Positions 25,995 to 34,605 of a stretch of 64,000 nt of DNA are shown here, one piece after another. Position numbers and translations under genes: made by a program. Source of the DNA: Edaphobacter modestus (GTDB taxonomy: Bacteria > Acidobacteriota > Terriglobia > Terriglobales > Acidobacteriaceae); the NCBI RefSeq assembly GCF_004217555.1, contig NZ_SHKW01000001.1:2914001-2978000 (forward strand), given 5' to 3'. Within the stretch, counting starts at the first letter, position 1. Every line of letters begins with the position of its first letter. The notes under the pieces are model-generated. The model did no database searches and had not been told where the DNA came from. It saw only the letters and a list, made by a program, of their open reading frames with translations.

Positions 25995-28814
25995 ATGGCA
26001 AAAGCACCTACGATAAAGACCGTCGCGATGCTCACGCATACCAAGGCGTCGCGGAAGAACATCCCAACGGCGGAGTTTCAGTCGGTCATGAGAACGGACG
26101 AGCAGCGGGCGACTCGTGTGGCTTACGAGCGGCGCAACCGCGATCTAGACCCTCAACTGATCTGGCGCGGCAAGTACCCGGACGCCGACCAGGGCGAGGA
26201 CGATCCCGACCTTCTTGTGCCTGCACCGCCGCTCTACATTCAGGAGAAGGTGCAGCCCAAGGTGCTGATTGACGAACTGAAGCGCCAGACTGAACGCGGG
26301 CAAGCTTCGTCAACAAGCGGGCAGGCTGACTTGTTTGCTGATTTTAATGGCCTTCCAAGTGAAGCCGCCAAGACTGAGTTCTACCAGCACGATGCGCACT
26401 GGTCGAACCGAATGATTCTTGGCGATAGCCTTCAGGTGATGGCTTCGCTGGCCGAGCGAGAAGGCCTACGCGGGAAAGTGCAGTGCATCTACTTCGACCC
26501 GCCCTATGGAATCAAGTTCAACTCCAACTTCCAGTGGTCGACGACCACCCGTGATGTGAAAGATGGGAATGCGGACCACATCACGCGTGAGCCTGAACAG
26601 GTGAAGGCATTTCGCGACACATGGAGGGATGGGATTCATTCGTACCTCACCTACCTGCGAGACAGGTTCACTGTCGCACGTGATCTTCTGACAGAGTCAG
26701 GCTCAATATTTGTGCAAATTGGTGACGAAAACGTCCATAGGGTACGCGCGTTACTTGATGAGGTGTTTGGGGCGGAGTGTTGCGTGAATCAGATCACTTT
26801 TCTCAAAACATCCAGCAGCACTTCTGACTACCTGGGGAACGTCGCCGATTACCTGCTTTGGTATCGAAAGAGCAAAGATTCTGTCAAATTCCGTGAGCCG
26901 TTCTACTCAAAGGAACTTGGAACGGGATCGTTCGAGGCATACAACAAGGTTCTTTATGCCGATGGCACCATTATGCCTCTCAATGGGATGCCGAAGGCTG
27001 AGATTGAGAAGGGCGAGATCATTAGGTTCGACAACATTACGTCTCAAAGTGTGGGGCGTGACAAGGGTGAGGGCGCTGCTTCCTGGTTTCCGGTGAGCAT
27101 TGAGGGTCGAGAGATACTGCCCAATATCAAGGTCCGATGGAAGACTAACCAACAGGGCATGTCGCGACTCTTGAAGGCGGGGCGCCTATCCCCGGCAAAG
27201 AATAGCTTGAATTACCTTCGAAAGCTCAAAGACTTCACCGCTGTGGGCCGCCACCATATCTGGACGGACACAGTTATCTCCGGGTCGTCCCTCGAAAAGA
27301 ACTATGTTGTAGAAACCCTTCCACTAGTGGTGCAGAGATGCATCTTGATGTGCACAGATCCGGGCGATCTTGTCTTAGACCCGACATGTGGTTCTGGCAC
27401 AACTGCTTATGTCTCGGAGCAGTGGGGCCGCCGTTGGATCACGATCGATACATCGCGTGTCGCACTGGCGCTTGCACGCGCCCGAGTAATGGGAGCGCGT
27501 TATCCCTTTTACCTGCTGGCCGACTCGCGCGAGGGGCAGGTTAAGGAAGCTCATCTCACTGGCCGTATACCTTCGGAATCCCCAACGCATGGCAATGTTA
27601 GACAGGGATTTGTGTCCGAGCGCATTCCGCACATCACGCTGAAATCCATTGCCAACAACGCTGAGATAGACGTGATTTGGCAGGAGTATCAAGACAGACT
27701 GGAGCCGCTCCGCGAACGGCTAAATCAGGCACTCAAACAAAACTGGCAAGAGTGGGAAATCCCGCGTGCAGCGGGCGACGCGTGGCCGAAAGGGGCGAAG
27801 CAGCTTCACGCAGATTGGTGGGAGGAGCGCATCGCTCGGCAGAAAGCAATCGACGCATCCATCGCGGCCAAAGCAGAGTCGGAATTTCTCTACGACAGAC
27901 CTTACGAGGATAACAAGAAGGTTCGCGTCGCAGGGCCGTTCACAGTCGAGAGCCTGTCGCCCCACCGTGTGCTCGCGATCGATGAGAACAACAGATTCTT
28001 TGAGGAGGCATCGGACAGCGACGGTGACGCTCGCGACGCGGCGAACTTCGTTCAAGTCATCCTCGATAACCTGAAGACCAGCGGAGTGCAACAAGCGGAC
28101 AAGGGCAGGAAGATCGTCTTCTCGTCGCTCACCCCGTGGCCTGGCCGGTATGTCTGCTCCGATGGCCGGTACCTCGACGGCGATGGCAACGAGAAGCGTG
28201 CTGCCATCCTCATAGGTCCGGAGTTCGGCACCGTCTCGCGCCCTGACCTCGTCTCCGCCGCCCGCGAGGCTGGCGACGCTGCCTTCGACATCGTGATCGC
28301 CTGCGCCTTCAGCTACGACGCGCACTCCTCCGACTTCGACCGACTCGGTCGCATCCCGGTCCTGAAGGCTCGCATGAACGCTGATCTGCACATGGCCGCA
28401 GATCTAAAGAACACCGGTAAGGGCAACCTGTTCGTGATCTTCGGCGAGCCGGACATCACCATCCTGAATGCGGCTGACGGCGAGATCCAAGTGAGGGTGA
28501 ACGGCGTCGATGTGTTCCATCCCGGCACCGGCGAAATACATAGCTCTGAGGCGAAGGACATCGCTTGCTGGTTCGTTGACACGGACTACAACGAGGAGAG
28601 CTTCTTTGTCCGCCAGGCGTATTTCCTCGGCGCGAACGATCCGTACAAGGCTCTCAAAACTACCCTGAAAGCGGAGATCAACGAAGAAGCCTGGGCTACC
28701 CTGCACAGCGACACCTCACGCCCCTTCCCAAAGCCCGAGTCGGGCAGGATCGCGGTCAAGGTCATCAACCACCTGGGAGACGAGGTCATGAAGGTTTTTA
28801 AGGTGGGCGGATAA
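25995..28814 (+). CDS. DNA methyltransferase subunit (Mod-like, beta-class N6-adenine type)
   Basis: 939 residues; TTAGGA lies just before the ATG. The catalytic DPPY motif (YFDPPYGIKF) is near residue 169. The SAM-binding motif (LVLDPTCGSGTTAYVS) comes later, near 462; that order is the beta class used by type III Mod proteins. MILGDSLQVMASLAEREG precedes the DPPY region as in Mod subunits. A long C-terminal extension (about 520-939) has no motif I can name and may hold the target recognition or partner-binding parts. It protects host DNA from the nuclease coded immediately upstream. Five-base and four-base gaps to its neighbours indicate one operon. Confidence 0.88.
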   Translation: MAKAPTIKTVAMLTHTKASRKNIPTAEFQSVMRTDEQRATRVAYERRNRDLDPQLIWRGKYPDADQGEDDPDLLVPAPPLYIQEKVQPKVLIDELKRQTERGQASSTSGQADLFADFNGLPSEAAKTEFYQHDAHWSNRMILGDSLQVMASLAEREGLRGKVQCIYFDPPYGIKFNSNFQWSTTTRDVKDGNADHITREPEQVKAFRDTWRDGIHSYLTYLRDRFTVARDLLTESGSIFVQIGDENVHRVRALLDEVFGAECCVNQITFLKTSSSTSDYLGNVADYLLWYRKSKDSVKFREPFYSKELGTGSFEAYNKVLYADGTIMPLNGMPKAEIEKGEIIRFDNITSQSVGRDKGEGAASWFPVSIEGREILPNIKVRWKTNQQGMSRLLKAGRLSPAKNSLNYLRKLKDFTAVGRHHIWTDTVISGSSLEKNYVVETLPLVVQRCILMCTDPGDLVLDPTCGSGTTAYVSEQWGRRWITIDTSRVALALARARVMGARYPFYLLADSREGQVKEAHLTGRIPSESPTHGNVRQGFVSERIPHITLKSIANNAEIDVIWQEYQDRLEPLRERLNQALKQNWQEWEIPRAAGDAWPKGAKQLHADWWEERIARQKAIDASIAAKAESEFLYDRPYEDNKKVRVAGPFTVESLSPHRVLAIDENNRFFEEASDSDGDARDAANFVQVILDNLKTSGVQQADKGRKIVFSSLTPWPGRYVCSDGRYLDGDGNEKRAAILIGPEFGTVSRPDLVSAAREAGDAAFDIVIACAFSYDAHSSDFDRLGRIPVLKARMNADLHMAADLKNTGKGNLFVIFGEPDITILNAADGEIQVRVNGVDVFHPGTGEIHSSEAKDIACWFVDTDYNEESFFVRQAYFLGANDPYKALKTTLKAEINEEAWATLHSDTSRPFPKPESGRIAVKVINHLGDEVMKVFKVGG

Positions 28815-28818
28815 ACGG

Positions 28819-30903
28819 ATGGAATTTCGGATCGCGGACACGTTTACGGCCAGTCTCGCCCGGCTGACCGGCGAGGAGCAGAAGGCGGTCAAGACGACTG
28901 CGTTCGATCTGCAGTTAAACCCGGCGCACCCAAGCCTCCAGTTCCACAAGCTTGACAAGGCTAAGGACCAGAACTTCTGCTCCATCCGCGTCAGTCGTGA
29001 TGTTCGCCTTATAGTCCATCGGACCGGCGCAAGCTTGCTGCTCTGCTATGTAGACCACCACGATCCGGCCTACCAATGGGCGGAGCGCCGCAAGTTGGAG
29101 ACTCACCCAAAGACGGGGGCGGCGCAACTGGTCGAAATCCGCGAGCGCGTGCAGGAGATCACCGTTCCGAAGTACGTGGAGACACCAGCCAGCCCGGAAC
29201 CAATGGTCGAGAAGGCACCGCTGTTCGCTACCGTTCCGGAGGCCCAGCTACTCCAGTACGGCGTTCCTAAGGAATGGATAGATGACGTGCGTGGGGCGAC
29301 CGAAGACACGCTGCTCGATATCGTCGGACATTTGCCCGTCGAGGCTGCCGAGGCGCTGCTGAATCTTGCGACGGGAGTAGTTCCGAAGCCGCTGGTTTCA
29401 GAACCGGTGAGCGATCCGTTCCTTCATCCTGATGCTCAGCGCCGCTTCCGCGCTGTCAAGAACGTCGAGGAATTGGAGATCGCGTTGAACTCGCCCTGGG
29501 AGAAGTGGGCAGTCTTCCTGCACCCGGCCCAACGTCAGTTGGTCGAGCGAGACTTCAAAGGACCGGCTAAGGTCGCTGGATCTGCGGGCACCGGCAAGAC
29601 CATCGTGGCACTGCATCGTGCGGTCCACCTAGCGGACGATAATCCGAGCGCCCGTGTCCTGCTGGCCACGTTCTCCGATGTGCTCGCGAACGCGCTACAG
29701 ACCAAGCTGCGACTGCTGATTGGTCGCCGTCCACGCCTCGGTGAGCAGATAGAGGTGCTCTCGATGCATGAAGTGGGCTTGCGGCTTTACAGGTCTCAGT
29801 TCGGTGCGCCTACGATAGCGACCCCGACGGAGATCCGCAAGCTACTGGAAGAGGCTTCGAAGATGTCAGGCGAAAACAAATTCTCAGATCGGTTCCTGTG
29901 GAGCGAATGGAACCACGTGGTCGATGCCTGGCAGCTAGGGGCCTGGGAGCAATACCGGGACATCACCCGACTTGGCCGGAGGATCCGGTTACGTGAGGCG
30001 GAACGGAAGGTCTTGTGGTCGATCTTCGAACAGGTCGACGCCGGTTTGGCGAAAGGCAAGAAGATCACGGAAGCGACCGTCTTCGGACGATTGGCGAAGC
30101 ACTACGCCGATGGAGCAGCTCCTCCCTTCGACTTCGCCGTCATTGACGAGGCCCAAGACGTCAGCGTTACACAGCTGCGCTTCCTGGCGGCACTTGGAGG
30201 AGGCCGTCCCAACTCCCTCTTCTTCGCAGGCGACACGGGCCAGCGGATCTTCCAGCAGCCGTTTTCGTGGAGGGCCATGGGGGTTGATGTCCGAGGAAAG
30301 TCCTCGACGTTGAAGGTCAATTACAGGACCTCTCACCAAATCCGAACTCATGCGGACCGCCTGCTGGACAGTGAGATCTCGGACGTTGACGGGAACGTTG
30401 AGGAGCGGAGAGGAACAATCTCGGTCTTCGACGGAGCACTTCCGGAGATCGTTGAAGCTGTAACCAAGGAGGAGGAGCAGAGCACCGTTGCCGATTGGCT
30501 GAGACGGCGCACCGCAGAAAACTACCGGCCAGACGAGATGGTCGTGTTCGTACGCTCTGCTGCCGAGTTGCCACGCGCCGAAAAGGCAGCAAAGCTTGCG
30601 GGATTGCCGTGCAAGGCGTTGGACACTCACATGGAGCCAACCGAGGGGACGCTTGCTCTTAGCACCATGCACCTTGCCAAGGGACTTGAGTTCCGGGCAG
30701 TGACGGTCATGTGTTGCGATGAAGGGATCATTCCCCGGCAAGAGCGGATTGAAGCAGCTGGCGATCTTGTGGAAGTGGAAGAGGTCTATAACACCGAGAG
30801 GCAACTCCTTTACGTCGCCTGCACCCGAGCCAGAGACTGCCTGCTTGTGACCAGCGGCGGGCCGCCGTCAGAGTTCCTACGGGATCTTACCGCTACACAG
30901 TAG
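28819..30903 (+). CDS. RelE/ParE-like domain fused to UvrD/Rep-type helicase
   Basis: 694 residues, starting four bases after the methyltransferase stop. Residues 1 to about 92 read as a RelE/ParE toxin fold: MEFRIADTFTASLARLTGEE, then FCSIRVSRDVRLIVHRTG and LLLCYVDHHDPAYQWAERR. The rest is a superfamily 1 helicase. Walker A (AGSAGTGKTIVALHRA) is near 254, Walker B (FAVIDEAQDVS) near 442, and motifs QRIFQQPFSW, LKVNYRTSHQIR, TMHLAKGLEF and LLYVACTRARD follow in order. It is probably a cytoplasmic DNA helicase working with the restriction enzyme. Whether the toxin-like domain still cuts RNA is unknown; typical RelE catalytic residues cannot be confirmed by eye. Confidence 0.85.
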   Translation: MEFRIADTFTASLARLTGEEQKAVKTTAFDLQLNPAHPSLQFHKLDKAKDQNFCSIRVSRDVRLIVHRTGASLLLCYVDHHDPAYQWAERRKLETHPKTGAAQLVEIRERVQEITVPKYVETPASPEPMVEKAPLFATVPEAQLLQYGVPKEWIDDVRGATEDTLLDIVGHLPVEAAEALLNLATGVVPKPLVSEPVSDPFLHPDAQRRFRAVKNVEELEIALNSPWEKWAVFLHPAQRQLVERDFKGPAKVAGSAGTGKTIVALHRAVHLADDNPSARVLLATFSDVLANALQTKLRLLIGRRPRLGEQIEVLSMHEVGLRLYRSQFGAPTIATPTEIRKLLEEASKMSGENKFSDRFLWSEWNHVVDAWQLGAWEQYRDITRLGRRIRLREAERKVLWSIFEQVDAGLAKGKKITEATVFGRLAKHYADGAAPPFDFAVIDEAQDVSVTQLRFLAALGGGRPNSLFFAGDTGQRIFQQPFSWRAMGVDVRGKSSTLKVNYRTSHQIRTHADRLLDSEISDVDGNVEERRGTISVFDGALPEIVEAVTKEEEQSTVADWLRRRTAENYRPDEMVVFVRSAAELPRAEKAAKLAGLPCKALDTHMEPTEGTLALSTMHLAKGLEFRAVTVMCCDEGIIPRQERIEAAGDLVEVEEVYNTERQLLYVACTRARDCLLVTSGGPPSEFLRDLTATQ

Positions 30904-31032
30904 AGACCGGTCGCCGATGCAACCTCATCGAAAGCCAGTCATTCGGAGTGTCCGCACTCCGCGTCAAATCCTGAAGCACTTGCCGAGGAGCATGCCACTG
31001 GTGCTCCTCACCACAAGGAGTCTGTTCCGCCA

Positions 31033-31545
31033 ATGCGCTTGATCGTAGATGGACTCGACTCAACAATCCCCCGTTTCCGGCATCTCTGGGGACACCATAT
31101 AGTGGGCTTCAGGCCCTACACGCACTGTCGCAGGTGCTTTGTCGGACGTGATGAGCGTAACGTCAGACCCACCATGGCCGACGGCGAGTACGAACTCGAC
31201 GGCAGGGGCGAAATCTTCTATCTCTGTGGAGTCGGCTTTAAGGAGCGACACAACACAAACGTGCACCTGGCTGTGAGACCCCAGATAGGCAGCATCGCCG
31301 CAATAGGTTCTGCTTATGGAGTACGCTTCACAATTCGGGATGCGCAGGCTATTCCTATCAAACACCCAATGTTCTTGGAATCTCCGCCACGCGGGCTCGA
31401 AGGCCTCAAGGAAAACCATCTGAGGTGCAAAAACTTTCAGTTTGGCTGCCAGATGTTCGAGGTGGACGAAGTCGGCGACACGGTCAAGGGGGTCGTCGTT
31501 AGAACTCTGCGTGATGGTGCCCCGGTTCGCCGATGCAAATTGTAA
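31033..31545 (+). CDS. Hypothetical protein downstream of the restriction operon
   Basis: 170 residues. I do not recognise a family. Codon use looks genuinely coding on the plus strand, and AAGGAG lies 12 bases before the ATG, a rather long spacing. The N-terminal part has a CRRC pair (HCRRCF) and many charged residues; no membrane segment or signal peptide is seen. It follows the helicase gene in the same direction after 129 bases and may be a late member of the restriction operon. A minus-strand frame over the same bases is weaker and I treat it as a shadow. Confidence 0.5.
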   Translation: MRLIVDGLDSTIPRFRHLWGHHIVGFRPYTHCRRCFVGRDERNVRPTMADGEYELDGRGEIFYLCGVGFKERHNTNVHLAVRPQIGSIAAIGSAYGVRFTIRDAQAIPIKHPMFLESPPRGLEGLKENHLRCKNFQFGCQMFEVDEVGDTVKGVVVRTLRDGAPVRRCKL

Positions 31546-31590
31546 GTGTTTCGGCGATGGACTTTTCCGGTTCGAACAGGAGTAATCTCT

Positions 31591-31965
31591 ATGCCACAAC
31601 CGAACCAAATTAGACGAGCTGCGCTGTCGAAACCTGTGCAGCTATCTATTTTCCAGCGTGACGGGTGGTTGTGCCGTTGGTGTAACAAGCCTGTGATTTT
31701 CGCCCGAGCGATGAAGTTCTTGGAATTGGAGCTGCGGGACTCTGGTTTGACTGCACCATTGGCGTACTATCACGCCCACTGGACCGGGGCGACAGCACCC
31801 TTACTTGATGAGCTGGGGGCAGTGTTAGTCAGTTTGGTTTCTCGACTTCTTTCGCTTCGTTCTAACTCCCTCTGTGAGTTCGTCCTAAAGCCCGCCATAC
31901 GGAACTTCCACTCGACGATTGATCCAACCCCGCCATCTTCGGTACCACTAATGCGACCTCAGTGA
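31591..31965 (+). pseudogene. HNH endonuclease, truncated before its HNH motif
   Basis: The start at 31591 has CAGGAG eight bases upstream. The first 75 or so codons match an HNH nuclease family: LSKPVQLSIFQRDGWLCRWC (first zinc-type CxxC), KPVIFARAMKFLELELRDSG and LAYYHAHWTGATAPLLDELG. In intact members the next residues form the DHV motif of the HNH site. Here homology stops at about 31826 and the frame runs into unrelated sequence (VSLVSRLLSLRSN). The break point lies beside the resolvase gene, so insertion or deletion by a mobile element is likely. The product should be inactive. Confidence 0.68.
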
Positions 31966-31991
31966 TCGCCCCGGTTGGTGCAATGGCCCAC

Positions 31992-32558
31992 TCAACCCAG
32001 AGCAGAGTAGAGGGTCTGCCGCGATATCCTATACTCAGTGGCGAGTCCCGCCTTCTTTTCCCCAGCCGCTACTCGTTTGCGAATCTCCGCGACCTGCATA
32101 GCCGTCAGTGAAGGCTTCCTCCCTTTATAGACGCCAGCTTTCTTCGCCAGCGCAATCCCCTCCCGCTGCCGTTCTCGTATCATCGATTGCTCAAATTCGG
32201 CCACTGCGCCCAGCAATGAGAGCAGCAGGGTAGACATCGGCGAGTCCTCGCCAGTGAAGGTCAGGCTCTCTTTGACGAACTGGACGTGAACACCCTTTCT
32301 TGTGAGATCAATCACAATCTTCCGCAGGTCATCTAAATTTCTTGCGAGCCTGTCCATACTGTGGACCAACAGCAAGTCGCCTTCACGGATGTAATCGAGG
32401 GCAGCCTGTAACTGTGGCCGCACCGTGTCTTTTCCTGATGCTCTGTCGGTGAACATCTTGTCCACCTCCACGCCCTCAAGCTGGCGCTCAGTATTTTGAT
32501 CAAGGGCACTGACCCTGCGGTACCCGACCCTCTTGTCATGCCGCCTGGCTGACATCAT
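31992..32558 (-). CDS. Small serine recombinase (resolvase/invertase)
   Basis: 188 residues. The catalytic serine lies in VGYRRVSALDQNTERQL near residue 17. Other conserved blocks are FTDRASGKDTVRPQL, VHSMDRLARN, GAVAEFEQSMIRERQREGIA and GRKPSL. A C-terminal helix-turn-helix (AGLATEYRISRQTLYSAL) would bind DNA. It is full length for the Tn3-type resolvase/Hin-type invertase group. It would resolve or invert DNA at a nearby res-like site; palindromic sequence upstream (32671-32684) is a candidate. It is adjacent to the RepB-like gene but separated by a 214-base gap, so it may be a separate element. Confidence 0.88.
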   Translation of the reverse strand: MMSARRHDKRVGYRRVSALDQNTERQLEGVEVDKMFTDRASGKDTVRPQLQAALDYIREGDLLLVHSMDRLARNLDDLRKIVIDLTRKGVHVQFVKESLTFTGEDSPMSTLLLSLLGAVAEFEQSMIRERQREGIALAKKAGVYKGRKPSLTAMQVAEIRKRVAAGEKKAGLATEYRISRQTLYSALG

Positions 32559-32670
32559 CCAATCCCCCTCAAAGTGTCCAGTTAGACTCTAGACTATCCG
32601 CAGGAAATGTCAATAAAATAATGAAGCTACCCTAGATGGACAAAAAAGATGTCAAGCTGGCGTGCAACTT

Positions 32671-32684
32671 TGGGGTATACCCCA
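32671..32684. promoter_or_regulatory. Palindrome and half-sites: candidate res or parS-like site
   Basis: TGGGGTATACCCCA is a perfect 14-bp palindrome in the 214-base gap between the resolvase and RepB-like genes. Half-site-like copies follow (ACATACCCCC at 32690-32699 and TCTACCCC at 32738-32745). This is the expected place for a resolvase res site or a centromere-like site for the ParB-type proteins. Confidence 0.42.
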
Positions 32685-32772
32685 GATTGACATACCCCCG
32701 AATTAACTCAAAAAGGGTCGAACGTTATTTTTATGGTCTACCCCTAGGAGAGCCGTCGAAGCGCAGCCCCTA

Positions 32773-33729
32773 TCAGGCTACGTTTGCAGCCCTCTTCGTG
32801 ACCGATCTCACCGCTTTGGCAGTTTTCTGAATTGGATGGGTGATTGTGCGCGACATCTCTTCGGCTTTTTCCCCGAGCAGCTTGGTGAACTCATTCAAGA
32901 GCTCAGCATGGTGCTTTGCCAGATACTTCGCAATACGTGGGTTAGCCAGCAACCGTTCGACGTATCCGAGGCCGAGAGTCAGGTCGAGCGCCTGGGTAGC
33001 GTAGGACTCTTCCACCTGCTTTAGGTCGGTGAGCAACGCCTCGGACTCCTGTTGGAGGACTTCGAGCTTAGCGCCGCTGCCAGGACTAGATCGACTCACT
33101 TTCTCAGGGGTCACCAACAACTCAGGCTTTGTAATCGTCAGAAGTGCCTTCGCCATTCTCGTTGAGAATGCGTTAGCGTGAATCATTCGCTCAGCGGCTT
33201 GGATCTGACCGATTGGCTTCATTTTGCGCAGGACGCCATAAGTCTGGACGGCGACCCTCCGATTGGTGAGGAGCTCGACAACCTCTTTACATATGCCATC
33301 CAACATCGATCGCTTTCGACGGATGGTTTCTACATCGACGGAGAGCGATACCGAAATATCCTGTTCGTTAACTCCGTTCGACAGGGCTTTCAATATCATG
33401 TAGTGCTCGCCAATGTTGGATAGCTGATTGACCCGCTTGTTGTAGGTATACCCCTCGTCGTCGGTAGAGAGGATGCACCGAACCTCCGTTTCCTGGCGCT
33501 CCGTCAGAACATCTAGCCTAATCGCTCCATCGAGGAGCAGGAACTTGCCGTCACCAATCGGAGAGACCACCAATGGTTCCACCAGTCCCAGGTATGCAAT
33601 TGAGGCGGCGATCTGCTTATATTTCCTCGATTTCCGTACTTCCGTTGTGAGCGTTCCCCTTGTACTGATAGACGCGATCGGGAGCAGCACGGTCCTAAGC
33701 TCAAAGCCAACGTTGGTAGACGAGTTCAC
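32773..33729 (-). CDS. RepB/ParB-like partition protein (with RepB C-terminal-type region)
   Basis: 318 residues. The ParB N-terminal domain is visible (YKQIAASIAYLGLVEPLVVS and FLLLDGAIRLDVL, the latter matching the family's LDGHxRL nucleotide-binding box). A helix-turn-helix-type centre follows (ISVSLSVDVETIRRKRSML). The helical C-terminal part (ESEALLTDLKQVEESYATQ) resembles plasmid RepB C-terminal domains. Such proteins bind centromere-like sites. It lies 12 bases after a second ParB-like gene and is the last gene of a recombinase-ParB-RepB unit. No ParA ATPase is nearby, so plasmid-style partition seems unlikely and a role in recombination or regulation is possible. Confidence 0.8.
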   Translation of the reverse strand: MNSSTNVGFELRTVLLPIASISTRGTLTTEVRKSRKYKQIAASIAYLGLVEPLVVSPIGDGKFLLLDGAIRLDVLTERQETEVRCILSTDDEGYTYNKRVNQLSNIGEHYMILKALSNGVNEQDISVSLSVDVETIRRKRSMLDGICKEVVELLTNRRVAVQTYGVLRKMKPIGQIQAAERMIHANAFSTRMAKALLTITKPELLVTPEKVSRSSPGSGAKLEVLQQESEALLTDLKQVEESYATQALDLTLGLGYVERLLANPRIAKYLAKHHAELLNEFTKLLGEKAEEMSRTITHPIQKTAKAVRSVTKRAANVA

Positions 33730-33741
33730 ACTGAATCCTTT

Positions 33742-34605
33742 CTATCCGATGCGCTCCGCAAGATGGCTCGGAATATCTTGGATGGATTCGGCTCGCAGGA
33801 GCGTAACGAAGTTTTCATCCTGGAGAAGCCGTTTCATCGAGGTGGATAGAATCATCAGCCGATGAGTAACCGCGCTCAAGCGAGCCACCGCAGACCGCTG
33901 CTGTTGGACGTGCTGCTCATACTCTTCGATCAGCACTCCCGCTGATAGCGTTCGCTTAGTGAGGCTTGTTCGTCCTGATATGCGATCCTTTGCCAGACGC
34001 ATCGCGACGATACGACGCGCCATCTCCAACTTCGCTCCTCGCAGATCGCCCGTCTCATAACCCTCAATCAGAGCACCCTGTACCTCTTCGTTGGTTCCGT
34101 TGGAAATGACGATAGCAATTCGAAGCGGAATTCTTCCATCGTCCACGGCCTGGAGTAGAACGGTCTCACCGTGCTTGAGAAGCTGGACGATACCGTAGGC
34201 ATGGCTCTTTTCCACCCCAAGCTTCTCGGCAATTTGTTCCGTCTTGTATCCTCTGTCTAACAAACTCCGAAACTCAAACAATAGGGCGCGATTGGAAGGT
34301 GGCCGCCTCGCGACATTCTCAACAAGGCTCATCAGGTATAGCTGCTCACGAGTTACTGTAGTGACGATCGCCGGGATCACAGTTTTGCCGAGGGCCATGA
34401 ATGCCTCCAGCCTTCCCTGGCCGCACACCAACTCGTACTGGAATCCGCCGCCAGCGGGGACCTGATGGTTCACAAGGATTGGCCTTTTGAGTCCCACTGC
34501 TTCTATGCTGGCCACAATTTCCAGGAACTTGACTCGATTTCTAGGCCGAGGGTTAGCGATGAGTATCTGGGCAATCTCGATCATCTGAATGACCTCTTCG
34601 CTCAT
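33742..34605 (-). CDS. ParB N-terminal domain protein
   Basis: 287 residues. The ParB domain is clear: KFLEIVASIEAVGLKRPILV, then YELVCGQGRLEAFMALG (GERR-like box, here GQGR) and YLMSLVENVARRPPSN (the ENxQR-like box). A KorB-like helix-turn-helix follows (YKTEQIAEKLGVEKSHAYGI). The start codon overlaps the recombinase stop by four bases (ATGA), so translation is coupled. It is the middle gene of the recombinase-ParB-RepB unit. It should bind DNA and perhaps CTP, as ParB proteins do. I infer that it helps the recombinase or organises the element's ends; that is not shown by sequence. Confidence 0.82.
   Translation of the reverse strand: MSEEVIQMIEIAQILIANPRPRNRVKFLEIVASIEAVGLKRPILVNHQVPAGGGFQYELVCGQGRLEAFMALGKTVIPAIVTTVTREQLYLMSLVENVARRPPSNRALLFEFRSLLDRGYKTEQIAEKLGVEKSHAYGIVQLLKHGETVLLQAVDDGRIPLRIAIVISNGTNEEVQGALIEGYETGDLRGAKLEMARRIVAMRLAKDRISGRTSLTKRTLSAGVLIEEYEQHVQQQRSAVARLSAVTHRLMILSTSMKRLLQDENFVTLLRAESIQDIPSHLAERIG

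Noticed and set aside
31060..31608. 182-codon minus-strand frame
   Set aside because: The plus-strand gene over the same bases has better codon use and position in the restriction operon.
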